Part shown: one piece after another, positions 8,903-20,315 of the stretch
How positions within the stretch are numbered: position 1 is the stretch's first letter
Layout: the number at the start of each line of letters is the position of its first letter
Source of the DNA: Pelagibius sp. CAU 1746
Lineage (GTDB): Bacteria > Pseudomonadota > Alphaproteobacteria > Kiloniellales > Kiloniellaceae
DNA length: 64,000 nucleotides
Reading direction: 5' to 3'
Assembly: GCF_039839785.1 (NCBI RefSeq)
Contig: NZ_JBDOQT010000001.1
Span: forward strand, 682,001-746,000
Position numbers and translations under genes: made by a program
The notes under the pieces: generated by a model
What the model saw: the letters and a program-made list of their open reading frames with translations, nothing else
What the model was told of the DNA's origin: nothing
Database searches by the model: none

Positions 8903-9723
8903 CACGCCTCCGCGCCGACGTGCTTGGCGTAGTAGTTCATGATGGTCGCCGCGGTTTCCTCGATGGAGCGGCGGGTGACGTCGATCAGAGGCCAGCCGTG
9001 CTCGACGCAGAATCGCCGCGCCTGGGCGATCTCCTGGCGCACCGCCTCCAGGTTCACGTAGTCGGTTTCCTGCCTGTCGTCGGTCAGCATGCGCAGGCGG
9101 TTCTGGCGCACCTGAACCAGGCTGCTCGCCTCCTTGGTGAGCCCGACGATGAGCGGGCCCCTGGCGTGCAGCAGTTCCTCGGGCATGGGGCAGCCGGGCA
9201 CCACCGGCACGTTGGCGGCCTTGATGCCGCGGTTCGCCAGATACATGCAGGTCGGCGTCTTCGAGGTGCGCGACACGCCGACCAGGATGATGTCCGCCTT
9301 GTCGATGTCGCTGCAGTGCTGGCCGTCGTCATGGGCCAGGGCGAAGGTCATGGCGTCCATGCGGCTGAAGTATTCCGCGTCGAGCACGTGCTGCAGCCCG
9401 GGCGTGCCGCGGATCTCGACGCCGAAATAGTTGGCGAGTGCGTGGATCACCGGATCCAGGACCGGAATGCAGGGCAGGCCCAGCGAGGCGCAGCAGGAGG
9501 TGAGCTGGTCGCGCAGTTCGCGGTTCACCATGGTGTAAAGCACCGGGCCGGGGCTGGCCTCGATACCCTGCAGGACCTTGGTCATCATGCCGCGGGTACG
9601 CACCAGGCTCCAGACATGCTCGATCGGTTCGACGCCGCCGAATTGAACCAGGCAAGCGCGTGCGACGGAGTTGATGGTCTCGCCCGTCGCATCGGAAACG
9701 AGGTGCATATGATGAACCGTCAT
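8902..9723 (-). CDS. ppsR: pyruvate, phosphate dikinase regulatory protein (DUF299/RP001 type)
   Basis: This 273-residue protein belongs to the bifunctional ADP-dependent kinase/Pi-dependent phosphorylase family that switches PPDK or PEP synthetase on and off. It begins with HLVSDATGETI, and carries the P-loop GVSRTSKTPT at about residues 149-158 and the FSRMDAMTFALAHDDG segment. In Rickettsia the orthologue is RP001, the gene facing hemE across the origin, and the same arrangement is seen here. The start is ATG at 9723, at the edge of the putative oriC. Confidence 0.95.
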   Translation of the reverse strand: MTVHHMHLVSDATGETINSVARACLVQFGGVEPIEHVWSLVRTRGMMTKVLQGIEASPGPVLYTMVNRELRDQLTSCCASLGLPCIPVLDPVIHALANYFGVEIRGTPGLQHVLDAEYFSRMDAMTFALAHDDGQHCSDIDKADIILVGVSRTSKTPTCMYLANRGIKAANVPVVPGCPMPEELLHARGPLIVGLTKEASSLVQVRQNRLRMLTDDRQETDYVNLEAVRQEIAQARRFCVEHGWPLIDVTRRSIEETAATIMNYYAKHVGAEA

Positions 9724-10241
9724 GCAGCCGACTCCAGCGCAGGGAGAAACCCGCCGAGGCCCCGAAACGGCTGTGCATGAAATGCCTTGTTCGTGCGAAT
9801 TGCGGGGACAAACCGCCCTTCAATCCGCTTCGCGGAAAAATCCCTCACCTCTGCCTCGCAGTGCTCCAGAGCATTCTTTGGTTCCGGACAGTTTCGCCCC
9901 ACAGGCCGCGCCGCTTTGGGATAGAACGCCTGTCTCTCGTTCTTTTCCCCGTTATCCCCTGCCGGCGGATTTGGCGCAAGGCATGGGATCATCCTGGTTT
10001 TTGCCGTCATCCGCCCACAGGTAGAGAACACCGCGGCGGACCTGCGGAAGACTCGCGGGATAATCCACAGGTCATCGGCAATCCCCAGGATTCACAGGGA
10101 TCAACAACAATCACCCTAAGCTTTTTAATAAATCTTTTAGGAAGAAGGGGGGTTTGCTCGGACCGCGGAAAAGTCCATCTTGTCGGGCCTTGAGACCTCC
10201 GGAAAGACAGCGGCAAGAACGGATTGCAGACCCTGATTTCG
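9724..10241. other. oriC: putative chromosomal replication origin (oriC) between ppsR and hemE
   Basis: This 518-bp non-coding gap separates divergent ppsR and hemE, the location of the origin in Caulobacter and Rickettsia. It contains a near-consensus DnaA box, TAATCCACA, at 10061-10069 (one mismatch to TTATCCACA). Weaker 7-of-9 matches are TTATCCCCT at 9952-9960 and GGATTCACA at 10088-10096. An unusually AT-rich stretch at about 10105-10140 contains TTAA-N7-TTTA (10125-10139), one mismatch from the CtrA consensus TTAA-N7-TTAA. Origin function rests on synteny plus these motifs; no GC-skew calculation was made. Confidence 0.75.
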
Positions 10242-11315
10242 ATGACCCAAGCTCCCGAAACCTCTCGCAACGCCGAAAAGACCATGCTGCGCGCCCTGCG
10301 GGGCGAAACCCTGGCGCGGCCGCCGGTATGGCTGATGCGCCAGGCCGGGCGCTATCTGCCGGAATACCGGGAACTGCGGGCCAGGGCGGAGGGGTTTCTC
10401 GATCTCTGCTACACCCCGGACTACGCGGTGGAAGTGACGCTGCAGCCGATCCGGCGCTATGGCTTCGACGCGGCGATCCTGTTCTCCGACATCCTGGTGG
10501 TGCCCCACGCCTTGGGGCAGAAGGTCTGGTTCGAGGAAGGCGTCGGGCCGCGCCTGGAAGCGCTGGAAGAAGCTTCGGACCTCGACCGCCTGGACCCTGC
10601 GGCCCTACACGAGCGCCTGGCGCCGGTCTATCGGACCGTCGCGCGTCTGAGCCGCGAGTTGCCGGCAGAGACCACGCTGATCGGTTTCGCCGGAGCGCCC
10701 TGGACGGTCGCCAGTTATATGCTGGAAGGCGGTTCCAGCAAGGACTTCGCCGCGGGCAAGCGCTGGGCCTACGGCGATCCGGAAGCCATGCAGCGTCTCA
10801 TCGATCTCTTGGTGGCGGCGACCGGCGATTACCTGATCGCTCAGATCGATGCCGGCGCCGAGGCGGTGCAGATCTTCGATTCCTGGGCCGGGGTCTGGCC
10901 GGAGGCGCAGCTGCGGCGCTGGTGCCTGGAGCCGGCCAAGGCGCTGGTGAAGCGTCTGAAGGCGGAGCGGCCCGGCGTTCCGGTGATCCTGTTTCCGCGC
11001 GGAGCGGGGCTGCTCTACCAGACCTATGCCGCCGAGAGCGGAGCCGATGCCCTGGGTCTCGATACCACCGTGCCGCTGGGTTGGGCGCGGGAGGTGCTTC
11101 AGCCCAAGGTCTGCGTTCAGGGTAATCTCGATCCCCTGGCGCTGGTTGCCGGCGGCGAGAGCCAGCGCGCGGCTGTGGAGACGATCCTGCGGGAGCTGTC
11201 CGGCGGTCCCTTCGTTTTCAACCTGGGTCATGGCATCGTGCCGCAGACCCCGCCGGAGCACGTCGCCCAACTGATGGAGCAGATCCGTGCCTGGCCGGGC
11301 GCCGGCGGATGGTGA
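10242..11315 (+). CDS. hemE: uroporphyrinogen decarboxylase
   Basis: HemE converts uroporphyrinogen III to coproporphyrinogen III. The 357-residue protein has the substrate-site motif [18 protein letters not shown] near the N-terminus, the [10 protein letters not shown] segment, [17 protein letters not shown], and [12 protein letters not shown] near the end. The ATG at 10242 was preferred; a TTG at 10224 would add six residues and an internal ATG at 10284 would remove fourteen. It is followed after 13 bases by hemH, forming a hemE-hemH-hemJ haem cluster next to the putative origin. Confidence 0.95.
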   Translation: MTQAPETSRNAEKTMLRALRGETLARPPVWLMRQAGRYLPEYRELRARAEGFLDLCYTPDYAVEVTLQPIRRYGFDAAILFSDILVVPHALGQKVWFEEGVGPRLEALEEASDLDRLDPAALHERLAPVYRTVARLSRELPAETTLIGFAGAPWTVASYMLEGGSSKDFAAGKRWAYGDPEAMQRLIDLLVAATGDYLIAQIDAGAEAVQIFDSWAGVWPEAQLRRWCLEPAKALVKRLKAERPGVPVILFPRGAGLLYQTYAAESGADALGLDTTVPLGWAREVLQPKVCVQGNLDPLALVAGGESQRAAVETILRELSGGPFVFNLGHGIVPQTPPEHVAQLMEQIRAWPGAGGW

Positions 11316-11328
11316 ACGAGGGCGCGGC

Positions 11329-12372
11329 ATGAGCAAGACGGCGGTGGTGCTGTTCAACCTCGGCGGGCCCGATCGCCGGGAAGCCGTACGGCCCTTCTTG
11401 TTCAATCTCTTCTTTGACCCCGCGATCATCCGCCTGCCGCTGCCGCTGCGCTGGCTGCTCGCCAAGGTCATTTCCAGGAAGCGCGCGCCGGTGGCCGAGG
11501 AGATCTATCGGGAGATGGGCGGTGGCTCGCCGCTGCTGCCCAACACGGAAATTCAAGCGGAGGCCCTGGCCAAGGTGCTGAAGGAACGCGGCCTGGGCGA
11601 GGTGAATGTCTTCATCGCCATGCGTTACTGGCATCCGCGGGCAAAGGAGACGGCTCGACAGGTGGCCGCTTTCGCGCCGGATCAGGTGATCCTGCTGCCG
11701 CTTTATCCGCAGTACTCGACCACAACCTCGGCGTCGTCCCTGAAGGAATGGCAGCGCGAGGCCGAGGCGGCGGGCGTGACGGCGCCGAGCCGCGCCGTCT
11801 GCTGCTACCCGGAAGAGGCCGGTTTCGTGGAGGCGGTCGTGGAGCGCCTTCGCGACGCCTTGCGGGAAGCCGGTCAGGAAAAGCCGCCGCGTGTGCTGTT
11901 CTCCGCCCATGGACTGCCGAAGAAAATCGTCGAACAGGGCGATCCCTACCAGTGGCAGGTGGAGCGCAGCGTCGCCGCGGTGGTACGCCGCCTGGGCGAG
12001 GTGAACCTGGACTACCAGGTCTGCTATCAGAGCCGCGTCGGTCCTCTGGAATGGATCGGCCCGGCGACCGACGAGGAGATCGAGAGGGCGGCGCGGGAGG
12101 AACGCAGCATCATCGTGGTGCCGATCGCCTTCGTCTCCGAGCACTCGGAGACCCTGGTGGAGCTGGACATCGAGTACCGGGAGCTGGCGGAGAAGGCCGG
12201 GGCGGCGGGCTATCTTCGGGTGCCGACGGTCATGGCCGATGCGTCCTTCATCGAGGGCCTGGGCGAGCTGGTGGTCGCCGCCACCGGGTCGGAGCGGCCC
12301 GTCTGTTCGCAGGCGGGGGGGCGCCTCTGCCCGGCGCAGTGGCGCGGCTGCCCCCAGGCGGCGGGCTCCTGA
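11329..12372 (+). CDS. hemH: ferrochelatase
   Basis: HemH inserts Fe2+ into protoporphyrin IX. The 347-residue protein has FNLGGPD at the N-terminus, LLPLYPQYSTTTSAS, the catalytic histidine in FSAHGLPKK, and the SEHSETLVELDIEY motif near the C-terminus. The last 25 residues contain three cysteines (C-x7-C-x6-C). In some alphaproteobacterial and animal ferrochelatases C-terminal cysteines help hold a [2Fe-2S] cluster, so a cluster is possible here but is not proven. GAGGGCG lies just before the ATG. Confidence 0.95.
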   Translation: MSKTAVVLFNLGGPDRREAVRPFLFNLFFDPAIIRLPLPLRWLLAKVISRKRAPVAEEIYREMGGGSPLLPNTEIQAEALAKVLKERGLGEVNVFIAMRYWHPRAKETARQVAAFAPDQVILLPLYPQYSTTTSASSLKEWQREAEAAGVTAPSRAVCCYPEEAGFVEAVVERLRDALREAGQEKPPRVLFSAHGLPKKIVEQGDPYQWQVERSVAAVVRRLGEVNLDYQVCYQSRVGPLEWIGPATDEEIERAAREERSIIVVPIAFVSEHSETLVELDIEYRELAEKAGAAGYLRVPTVMADASFIEGLGELVVAATGSERPVCSQAGGRLCPAQWRGCPQAAGS

Positions 12373-12401
12373 AACAATAATACAAGGGACTTCAGAGGGT
12401 T

Positions 12402-12845
12402 ATGGCAGGATTTCTGGGCGAGGCCTATCTTTGGGTCAAGGCGGTGCACATCCTGGCGGTGATTTCGTGGATGGCCGGCTTCCTCTACCTGCCGCGGCTT
12501 TTCGTCTACCATTGCCAGGCGGAGCCGGGCTCGGTGCAGTCCGAGACCTTCAAAGTGATGGAGCGCCGCCTGCTGCGCGGCATCATGAACCCCTCGATGA
12601 TCCTGGCCTGGGGCCTGGGTCTGATGCTGATGATGAACATCGAGGCCTGGCATGGCGGCTGGTTCCACGTCAAGGCGAGCCTGCTGGTGGTCCTGACGGT
12701 CCTGCACATGATGGCGGCGCGCTGGCGCAAGGCCTTCGAGGCCGACGCCAACCGGCATTCCGAGCGTTTCTACCGCATCATGAACGAGGTGCCGGCGGTC
12801 CTCATGGTCGGGATCGTGGTCCTGGCGGTGGTGAAGCCGTTCTGA
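12402..12845 (+). CDS. hemJ: protoporphyrinogen IX oxidase HemJ
   Basis: HemJ (UPF0093) oxidises protoporphyrinogen IX, the step before ferrochelatase. The protein has 147 residues and four predicted membrane helices. Family residues are visible: the histidine in KAVHILAVISWMAG (about 13-26), LPRLFVYH, and FKVMERRLLRGIMNPSM. The gene lies 29 bases after hemH. With hemE and hemH it completes three of the last steps of haem synthesis. Confidence 0.95.
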   Translation: MAGFLGEAYLWVKAVHILAVISWMAGFLYLPRLFVYHCQAEPGSVQSETFKVMERRLLRGIMNPSMILAWGLGLMLMMNIEAWHGGWFHVKASLLVVLTVLHMMAARWRKAFEADANRHSERFYRIMNEVPAVLMVGIVVLAVVKPF

Positions 12846-12962
12846 CCGCGCCGGCCGGTGCCGTCGAATTGCCGGCTCCCGCCGCTTGACTTCCGCGCCG
12901 CCTTGCATTAACGCTCTGGAATCTTCTGAACCTTGCCGTCCGGCAACGTCCGTCCCATATAT

Positions 12963-12981
12963 GGTTAACGAATAGGTAACC
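12963..12981. promoter_or_regulatory. inverted repeat with CtrA-like half-sites in the rho leader
   Basis: Within the 287-bp gap upstream of rho, GGTTA at 12963 and TAACC at 12977 form an imperfectly spaced inverted repeat. It includes TTAA-N7-GTAA (12965-12979), one mismatch from the alphaproteobacterial CtrA consensus. This may be an operator for rho transcription, but such short AT-rich matches also arise by chance. Confidence 0.3.
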
Positions 12982-13132
12982 AGCCAAGCGTAGGCTGCAG
13001 TTTACAAACCTTCCCCGCTCTGCGGATTTATCCCGCATTCCTGGCACCTTCTCTAGCAGCAAGCGCTCTGGTCCAGGCCCGATCCAAAAACCTTCCCCTT
13101 TCCGACTAATGCGAGCACAGGCGTAAGCGCCC

Positions 13133-14389
<1,257 letters not shown>

Positions 14390-14430
14390 TCCGGAATCGT
14401 TCGTTCGCGAGAAGATCGCGCACAAAGAAA

Positions 14431-14461
14431 ACCCGGAGCGAATATCCCGCTCCGGGTTTTT
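14431..14461 (+). terminator. intrinsic terminator of rho
   Basis: A perfect 10-bp stem (ACCCGGAGCG paired with CGCTCCGGGT) around a 7-base loop is followed by a run of T residues, about 40 bases after the rho stop codon. Confidence 0.92.
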
Positions 14462-14487
14462 CACGTCTTGCGGCTGCGGGTCGCGGA

Positions 14488-14796
14488 TCAGTCGCCCGGC
14501 TGCGGGCCGTCGTAGCCTTCGACGATGACGAGGTCGCCTTGCGACGCGTCCTGGCGGAAGGCAATCGCCTTCCGATAGGCCGGCGAGCGGTAGCAGGCCA
14601 GCGCCGCGTCGTAGCTGGGAAACTCGATCACCACGTTGCGGCTGCGCGCGCTGCCCTCGACGGTTTCGGACTGGCCGGCGCGCACCAGGAAGCGCGCGCC
14701 ATATTCTTTGAAAGCCTCCGCGTTGGCCGCGATGTACTTCTTGTAAGCCTCGGCATCATGCACGTCGACGTGCGCGATCCAGTATCCCTTGGCCAT
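14488..14796 (-). CDS. DUF1330 domain-containing protein
   Basis: The 102-residue protein has the DUF1330 features: KGYWIAHVDVHDAEAYKKY at the start, GARFLVRAG in the middle and VIEFPSYDAALACYRSPAY before the end. It is a small ferredoxin-like (dimeric alpha/beta barrel) fold protein with no agreed function. AAGGAACAGGA precedes the ATG. It lies 32 bases downstream of a quinone oxidoreductase gene and is probably in the same operon. Confidence 0.92.
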   Translation of the reverse strand: MAKGYWIAHVDVHDAEAYKKYIAANAEAFKEYGARFLVRAGQSETVEGSARSRNVVIEFPSYDAALACYRSPAYRKAIAFRQDASQGDLVIVEGYDGPQPGD

Positions 14797-14828
14797 TTCC
14801 TGTTCCTTCTTCGTTACGGCAGCAGCCC

Positions 14829-15803
14829 CTACGGCAGCAGCACGGTGGAGCCGGTGGTCTTGCGCGCCTCCAGATCGCGGTGCGCCTGGGCGGTTTCGCT
14901 CAAGGGATAGGTCTGGTTCACCTCGATCTTCACCTTGCCGGAGGTCACCACCTCGAAGAGCGCCGAGGCGCAGGCCTCGAGCTCCGCGCGCTCCTTGTTG
15001 TAGACCATGAGGCTGGGGCGCGTGAGGTAGAGGCAGCCTTTCTTGTTCAGCAGGTTCGGGTCTATCGAGGGCGCGGGGCCGGAGGCGGCGCCGAAGAGCA
15101 CCATCATGCCGCGCGGCTTGAGACAGTCGAGCGAGCCCTCGAAGGTGTCCTTGCCGACGGAATCGTAGACGACGGGGACGCCCTTGCCGTCGGTCAGTTC
15201 CTTCACGCGCTCCACGAAATTCTCTTCGCGATAGTTGATCGTGTGGTCGCAGCCATGCGCCTTGGCGAGCTCGGCCTTCTCGTCCGAGCCCACCGTGCCG
15301 ATCACCGTGGCGCCGATGTGGTTCAGCCACTGGCAGGCGATGAGGCCGACGCCGCCGGCGGCGGCATGGAACAGCACCGTGTCGCCCTTCTGAACCTTGA
15401 AGGTGCGGCGGATGAGATATTCCACCGTCATGCCCTGCAGCATCATGGCCGCGGCGGTCCGGTCGTCGATGCTGTCGGGCAGCTTCACCAGGCGGTGCCA
15501 CGGCATGATCCGCGCCTCGGCATAGGCGCCCGGCGGCATGTCGGCATAGGCGACGCGGTCACCGGGCTTGAAGGCCTCGACGCCGCCGCCGACGGCTTCG
15601 ACCACGCCCATGCCTTCCATGCCGATGGCGGCCGGGTAGGGCAGCGGGTAGGCGCCCATGCGGTGATAGACGTCGATGTAGTTCAAGCCGCAGGCTTTCT
15701 GCTGCAGCAGCACCTCGCCGGGCCCGGGGGCCGGCACTTCCACGTCTTCGTATTTCAGGACCTCGGGGCCGCCGGGTGCGTGAATGCGGATTGCCTTGAC
15801 CAT
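14829..15803 (-). CDS. quinone oxidoreductase (zinc-independent MDR, Qor-like)
   Basis: This 324-residue medium-chain dehydrogenase/reductase has a GroES-like N-terminal half with GLNYIDVYHRMGAYP, the signature IGMEGMGVVEAVG, and an NADPH-binding motif AAAGGVGLIACQW (about 148-160). Homologous enzymes reduce quinones or unsaturated carbonyls with NADPH. No structural zinc cysteines are seen. The ATG overlaps the stop of the upstream hydrolase gene by one base. Confidence 0.92.
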   Translation of the reverse strand: MVKAIRIHAPGGPEVLKYEDVEVPAPGPGEVLLQQKACGLNYIDVYHRMGAYPLPYPAAIGMEGMGVVEAVGGGVEAFKPGDRVAYADMPPGAYAEARIMPWHRLVKLPDSIDDRTAAAMMLQGMTVEYLIRRTFKVQKGDTVLFHAAAGGVGLIACQWLNHIGATVIGTVGSDEKAELAKAHGCDHTINYREENFVERVKELTDGKGVPVVYDSVGKDTFEGSLDCLKPRGMMVLFGAASGPAPSIDPNLLNKKGCLYLTRPSLMVYNKERAELEACASALFEVVTSGKVKIEVNQTYPLSETAQAHRDLEARKTTGSTVLLP

Positions 15804-16498
15804 CAAGCGAGATGCTCCTTGAAGAAAGCGACGGTGCGGCCGTTGGCGAGGGTCGCCGCCGCCTGGTTGTAGTGTTCGCCGCCCGGGCGCGCGAAGGCGT
15901 GGTCCTGGCCGCCGTAAACGTTGACGGTGACATTGGCGTGGGAGGCGAGGGTGTCGGTCACCTTGGCGATCTCCTCCGCCGAGGAGAACTGGTCCTTCTC
16001 GGCGACGTGCAGCATCAGCGGCTTGGAGATGTTGCCGGCTTCGCCCAGCAGGTCGCCGAGGCCGACGCCGTAGTAGCCGACGCTGGCGTCGGTGTCCGAG
16101 CGTGTCGCCATCAGGAACGCGATCTTGCCGCCCAGGCAGTAGCCCACGGAGCCGACCTTGCCGGTGCAGGCGTCGTGGACGCGCAGCGCCGCCAAGGCCG
16201 CTTTCATGTCTTCGATGCCCTTGTCGACGTCGAAGAGGTTGAAGAGTTCGAAGGCGCGGTCCCATTCCGCCTTGGTCTTGTCGGTGATGTCGATGCCCGG
16301 CTGGATACGCCAGAAAAGATCGGGGCAGATGGCGACGAAGCCCTGGCTGGCGAGCCAGTCGCAGGTTTCGCGCATGACCCGATTGACGCCGAAGATTTCC
16401 TGGGCGACGACGACACCGGGTGCCGCGTCCAATTGCCTGGGCACAGCCAGGTAGGCGTTGAAGCTGCCGCCGGGCACTTTGATGGTGAGTTCAGCCAT
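15803..16498 (-). CDS. dienelactone hydrolase family protein
   Basis: The 231-residue alpha/beta hydrolase shows the DLH features: VVVAQEIFGVNRVMRE near residue 33, the catalytic cysteine nucleophile in SVGYCLGGKIA, and the catalytic histidine in GGQDHAFARPG near the C-terminus. DLH opens dienelactones in aromatic degradation, but many family members act on other esters, so the substrate here is open. The start was set at ATG 16498 (MAELTIKVP), which matches the family N-terminus and is preceded by AAGGGAAAGGC. Confidence 0.93.
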   Translation of the reverse strand: MAELTIKVPGGSFNAYLAVPRQLDAAPGVVVAQEIFGVNRVMRETCDWLASQGFVAICPDLFWRIQPGIDITDKTKAEWDRAFELFNLFDVDKGIEDMKAALAALRVHDACTGKVGSVGYCLGGKIAFLMATRSDTDASVGYYGVGLGDLLGEAGNISKPLMLHVAEKDQFSSAEEIAKVTDTLASHANVTVNVYGGQDHAFARPGGEHYNQAAATLANGRTVAFFKEHLA

Positions 16499-16602
16499 GG
16501 CCTTTCCCTTGTTTGCTTCCCTTGTTGCGCATCGGTTTGTGCATCGGTCTTGGCCGCTTGGAGGCATCCTGCCGGCCGCCGCTACATCTTGCCGACTGAA
16601 CC

Positions 16603-16695
16603 TGTGAATCCGGTCTCACTCAAAAGCATAGAGCGGACTCACAGGGTAGTTGGATCGCCCTCGGCGAGTCCATCGGACCCTGATCTGCTCCAGCC
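16603..16695 (+). repeat. dispersed double-hairpin intergenic repeat, copy B
   Basis: This roughly 93-bp element begins TGTGAATCCGGTCT and ends CCTGATCTGCTCCAGCC. It contains two consecutive imperfect inverted repeats. Related copies occur at 60148-60241 and, inverted, at 36896-36981. It sits in the gap between the dienelactone hydrolase and ogt. Confidence 0.85.
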
Positions 16696-16749
16696 TAGCC
16701 GAAAGCCGGACCCGGCGCAGTGCCGGACGGCGCCGGTGCCGGGAATGTG

Positions 16750-17243
16750 TTAGAGAGGCAGGGCGTGCTGCACCGGCCAGGCGCCTTCCAGGGTCAGGAG
16801 GAAGGCCTTGGTCTCGGGCCCCTCGCCGCCGGAGAAGCCGCCGAGCTGCCGGTCGGCGGCGAGCACGCGGTGGCAGGGAATGAAGATCGGAATGGGGTTG
16901 GCGCCGCAGGCGGTGCCGACGGCGCGCGCGATGCTGCCGGTCGCCTTTGCCAGGTCTCCGTAGGATTTGGTCTGGCCGTAGGGAATGGCCAGCATCTCAC
17001 GCCACACCGCGCGGTGGAATTCGCTGCCGCGCGGCTTCAGCGGCAGGTCGAATTGCCGGCGCGCGCCGGCGAAGTAGTCGCGCAGTTGCTGCGCTGCGTC
17101 GTGCAGCAAGGGAGTCGTCCCGGGTTCCTGCGGAGGCGCGGCACTGCGCCCCGGTCTATGCCAGGTCACGGCGACGATGGCGCCATCTTCCTCGGTGAGG
17201 ATCACCGGGCCGCTGTCGGTCTGGACGGTGAGGCGATGACGGG

Positions 17244-17247
<4 letters not shown>
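16750..17247 (-). CDS. ogt: methylated-DNA-[protein]-cysteine S-methyltransferase
   Basis: This suicide repair protein transfers the methyl group from O6-methylguanine to its own cysteine. The 165-residue protein has the active-site motif PCHR at 124-127 (Cys125), the helix-turn-helix region with [14 protein letters not shown], the arginine finger in ARAVGTACG, and LGGFSGG near the C-terminus. Its ATG overlaps the stop of the YyaL-type gene by four bases. Confidence 0.95.
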
Positions 17248-19337
<2,090 letters not shown>

Positions 19338-19596
19338 ATGCGGATGTGTCCCTTCTCGGCGCTGCGCCGTGAGGCCGTGCGGATAAGGCTGCCGCCCCTG
19401 GATTCTGCCCGGGGGGATTGCGGCGGCCGGTGGCTGGCATGTAGTCTCGGATTTCCTATATGGGCCGTAGGCCCTTGGTGGCTCAACCACAAATGCTGAA
19501 TGGGTTTGTCGTGGCCGGACGCGGGGAACGCAGTCCCCGGATGCGCCTGCCGCAGAGTTGCGTTCCGGGGATCTCATGCAGGGAAGGGCGACGGCG

Positions 19597-19854
19597 ATGA
19601 AGATTCACATCGATATTGAGTGCACGCCGGAGGAAGCGCGCGCCTTTCTGGGCCTGCCGGACGTGGCGCCGATGCAGGAGGCGCTGATGGCCGAACTGCA
19701 GAAGCGGATGATGGCCAACCTGCAGGCCATGGAACCGGAGCAGCTCTTCAAGACCTGGTTGCCGGCCGGGCTGCAGGGCTGGGAGCAGCTGCAGAAGGCT
19801 TTCTGGGCCCAGATGTCCAGCGGAGGAGCTGGAAAGAAAGAGGAAAAACAATAA
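19597..19854 (+). CDS. small protein of the DUF6489 type
   Basis: An 85-residue protein that starts [23 protein letters not shown] and continues with a predicted amphipathic helix rich in methionine and glutamine ([16 protein letters not shown]), ending in a lysine/glutamate tail. The first part resembles DUF6489, common near mnmE in alphaproteobacteria. It may interact with other proteins or phasin-like surfaces, but this is speculation. GGGAAGGGC lies before the ATG. It is followed after 3 bases by the [2Fe-2S] protein gene. Confidence 0.8.
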   Translation: MKIHIDIECTPEEARAFLGLPDVAPMQEALMAELQKRMMANLQAMEPEQLFKTWLPAGLQGWEQLQKAFWAQMSSGGAGKKEEKQ

Positions 19855-19857
19855 GTT

Positions 19858-20259
19858 ATGGATGATACCGTGAAAAAGGAGGTCCTGAACCGGGATGCCG
19901 GGACAGGCGCCCGGAACGATCCGGATCCCTATTTCCGCTGCCATGTCTTCTGCTGCATGAACGAGCGCCCGCCGGGACACGAGCGCGGCTGCTGCAAGGA
20001 GAAGGGATCGGTGCGCCTGCGCAATTATCTGAAGGCGCGCGCCAAGGAACTGGGCCTGGAGGGTGTGCGCATCAACCAGTCCGGCTGCCTCGACCGCTGC
20101 GAGCTGGGTCCGGTCATGGTGATCTATCCCGAAGGCGTCTGGTATCACTATCGCAGCATCGAGGATGCCGAGGAGATCCTGCAGACGCATCTGTTGCAGG
20201 GCGGCCGGGTGGCCCGCCTGATGCTGAAGCCCGGCGACGAGACGCCGCCGGACGAATAG
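19858..20259 (+). CDS. thioredoxin-like [2Fe-2S] ferredoxin
   Basis: The 133-residue protein has the cysteine pattern of the thioredoxin-fold [2Fe-2S] family: Cys28, Cys32/33, Cys45/46, then Cys77 and Cys81 in SGCLDRCELGP. The family resembles the NuoE subunit and stand-alone shethna-type ferredoxins; it probably carries electrons. Another clear family element is GPVMVIYPEGVWY. The ATG is three bases after the DUF6489 stop, so the two small genes form a unit ahead of mnmE. Confidence 0.9.
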   Translation: MDDTVKKEVLNRDAGTGARNDPDPYFRCHVFCCMNERPPGHERGCCKEKGSVRLRNYLKARAKELGLEGVRINQSGCLDRCELGPVMVIYPEGVWYHYRSIEDAEEILQTHLLQGGRVARLMLKPGDETPPDE

Positions 20260-20315
20260 CGCAAGGCCGCCGCCGGACGCAGAGTCTTCAGAAGGCCCCA
20301 GAGGCCCGCAATGTC

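Noticed and set aside
9720-10031. 103-codon minus-strand frame inside the putative origin
   Set aside because: No recognisable motif, no good ribosome-binding site, and it overlaps the ppsR start region and origin motifs.
10224-10241. TTG start for hemE six codons upstream
   Set aside because: The added residues do not match the family and the ATG at 10242 gives the usual length, although the TTG cannot be ruled out.
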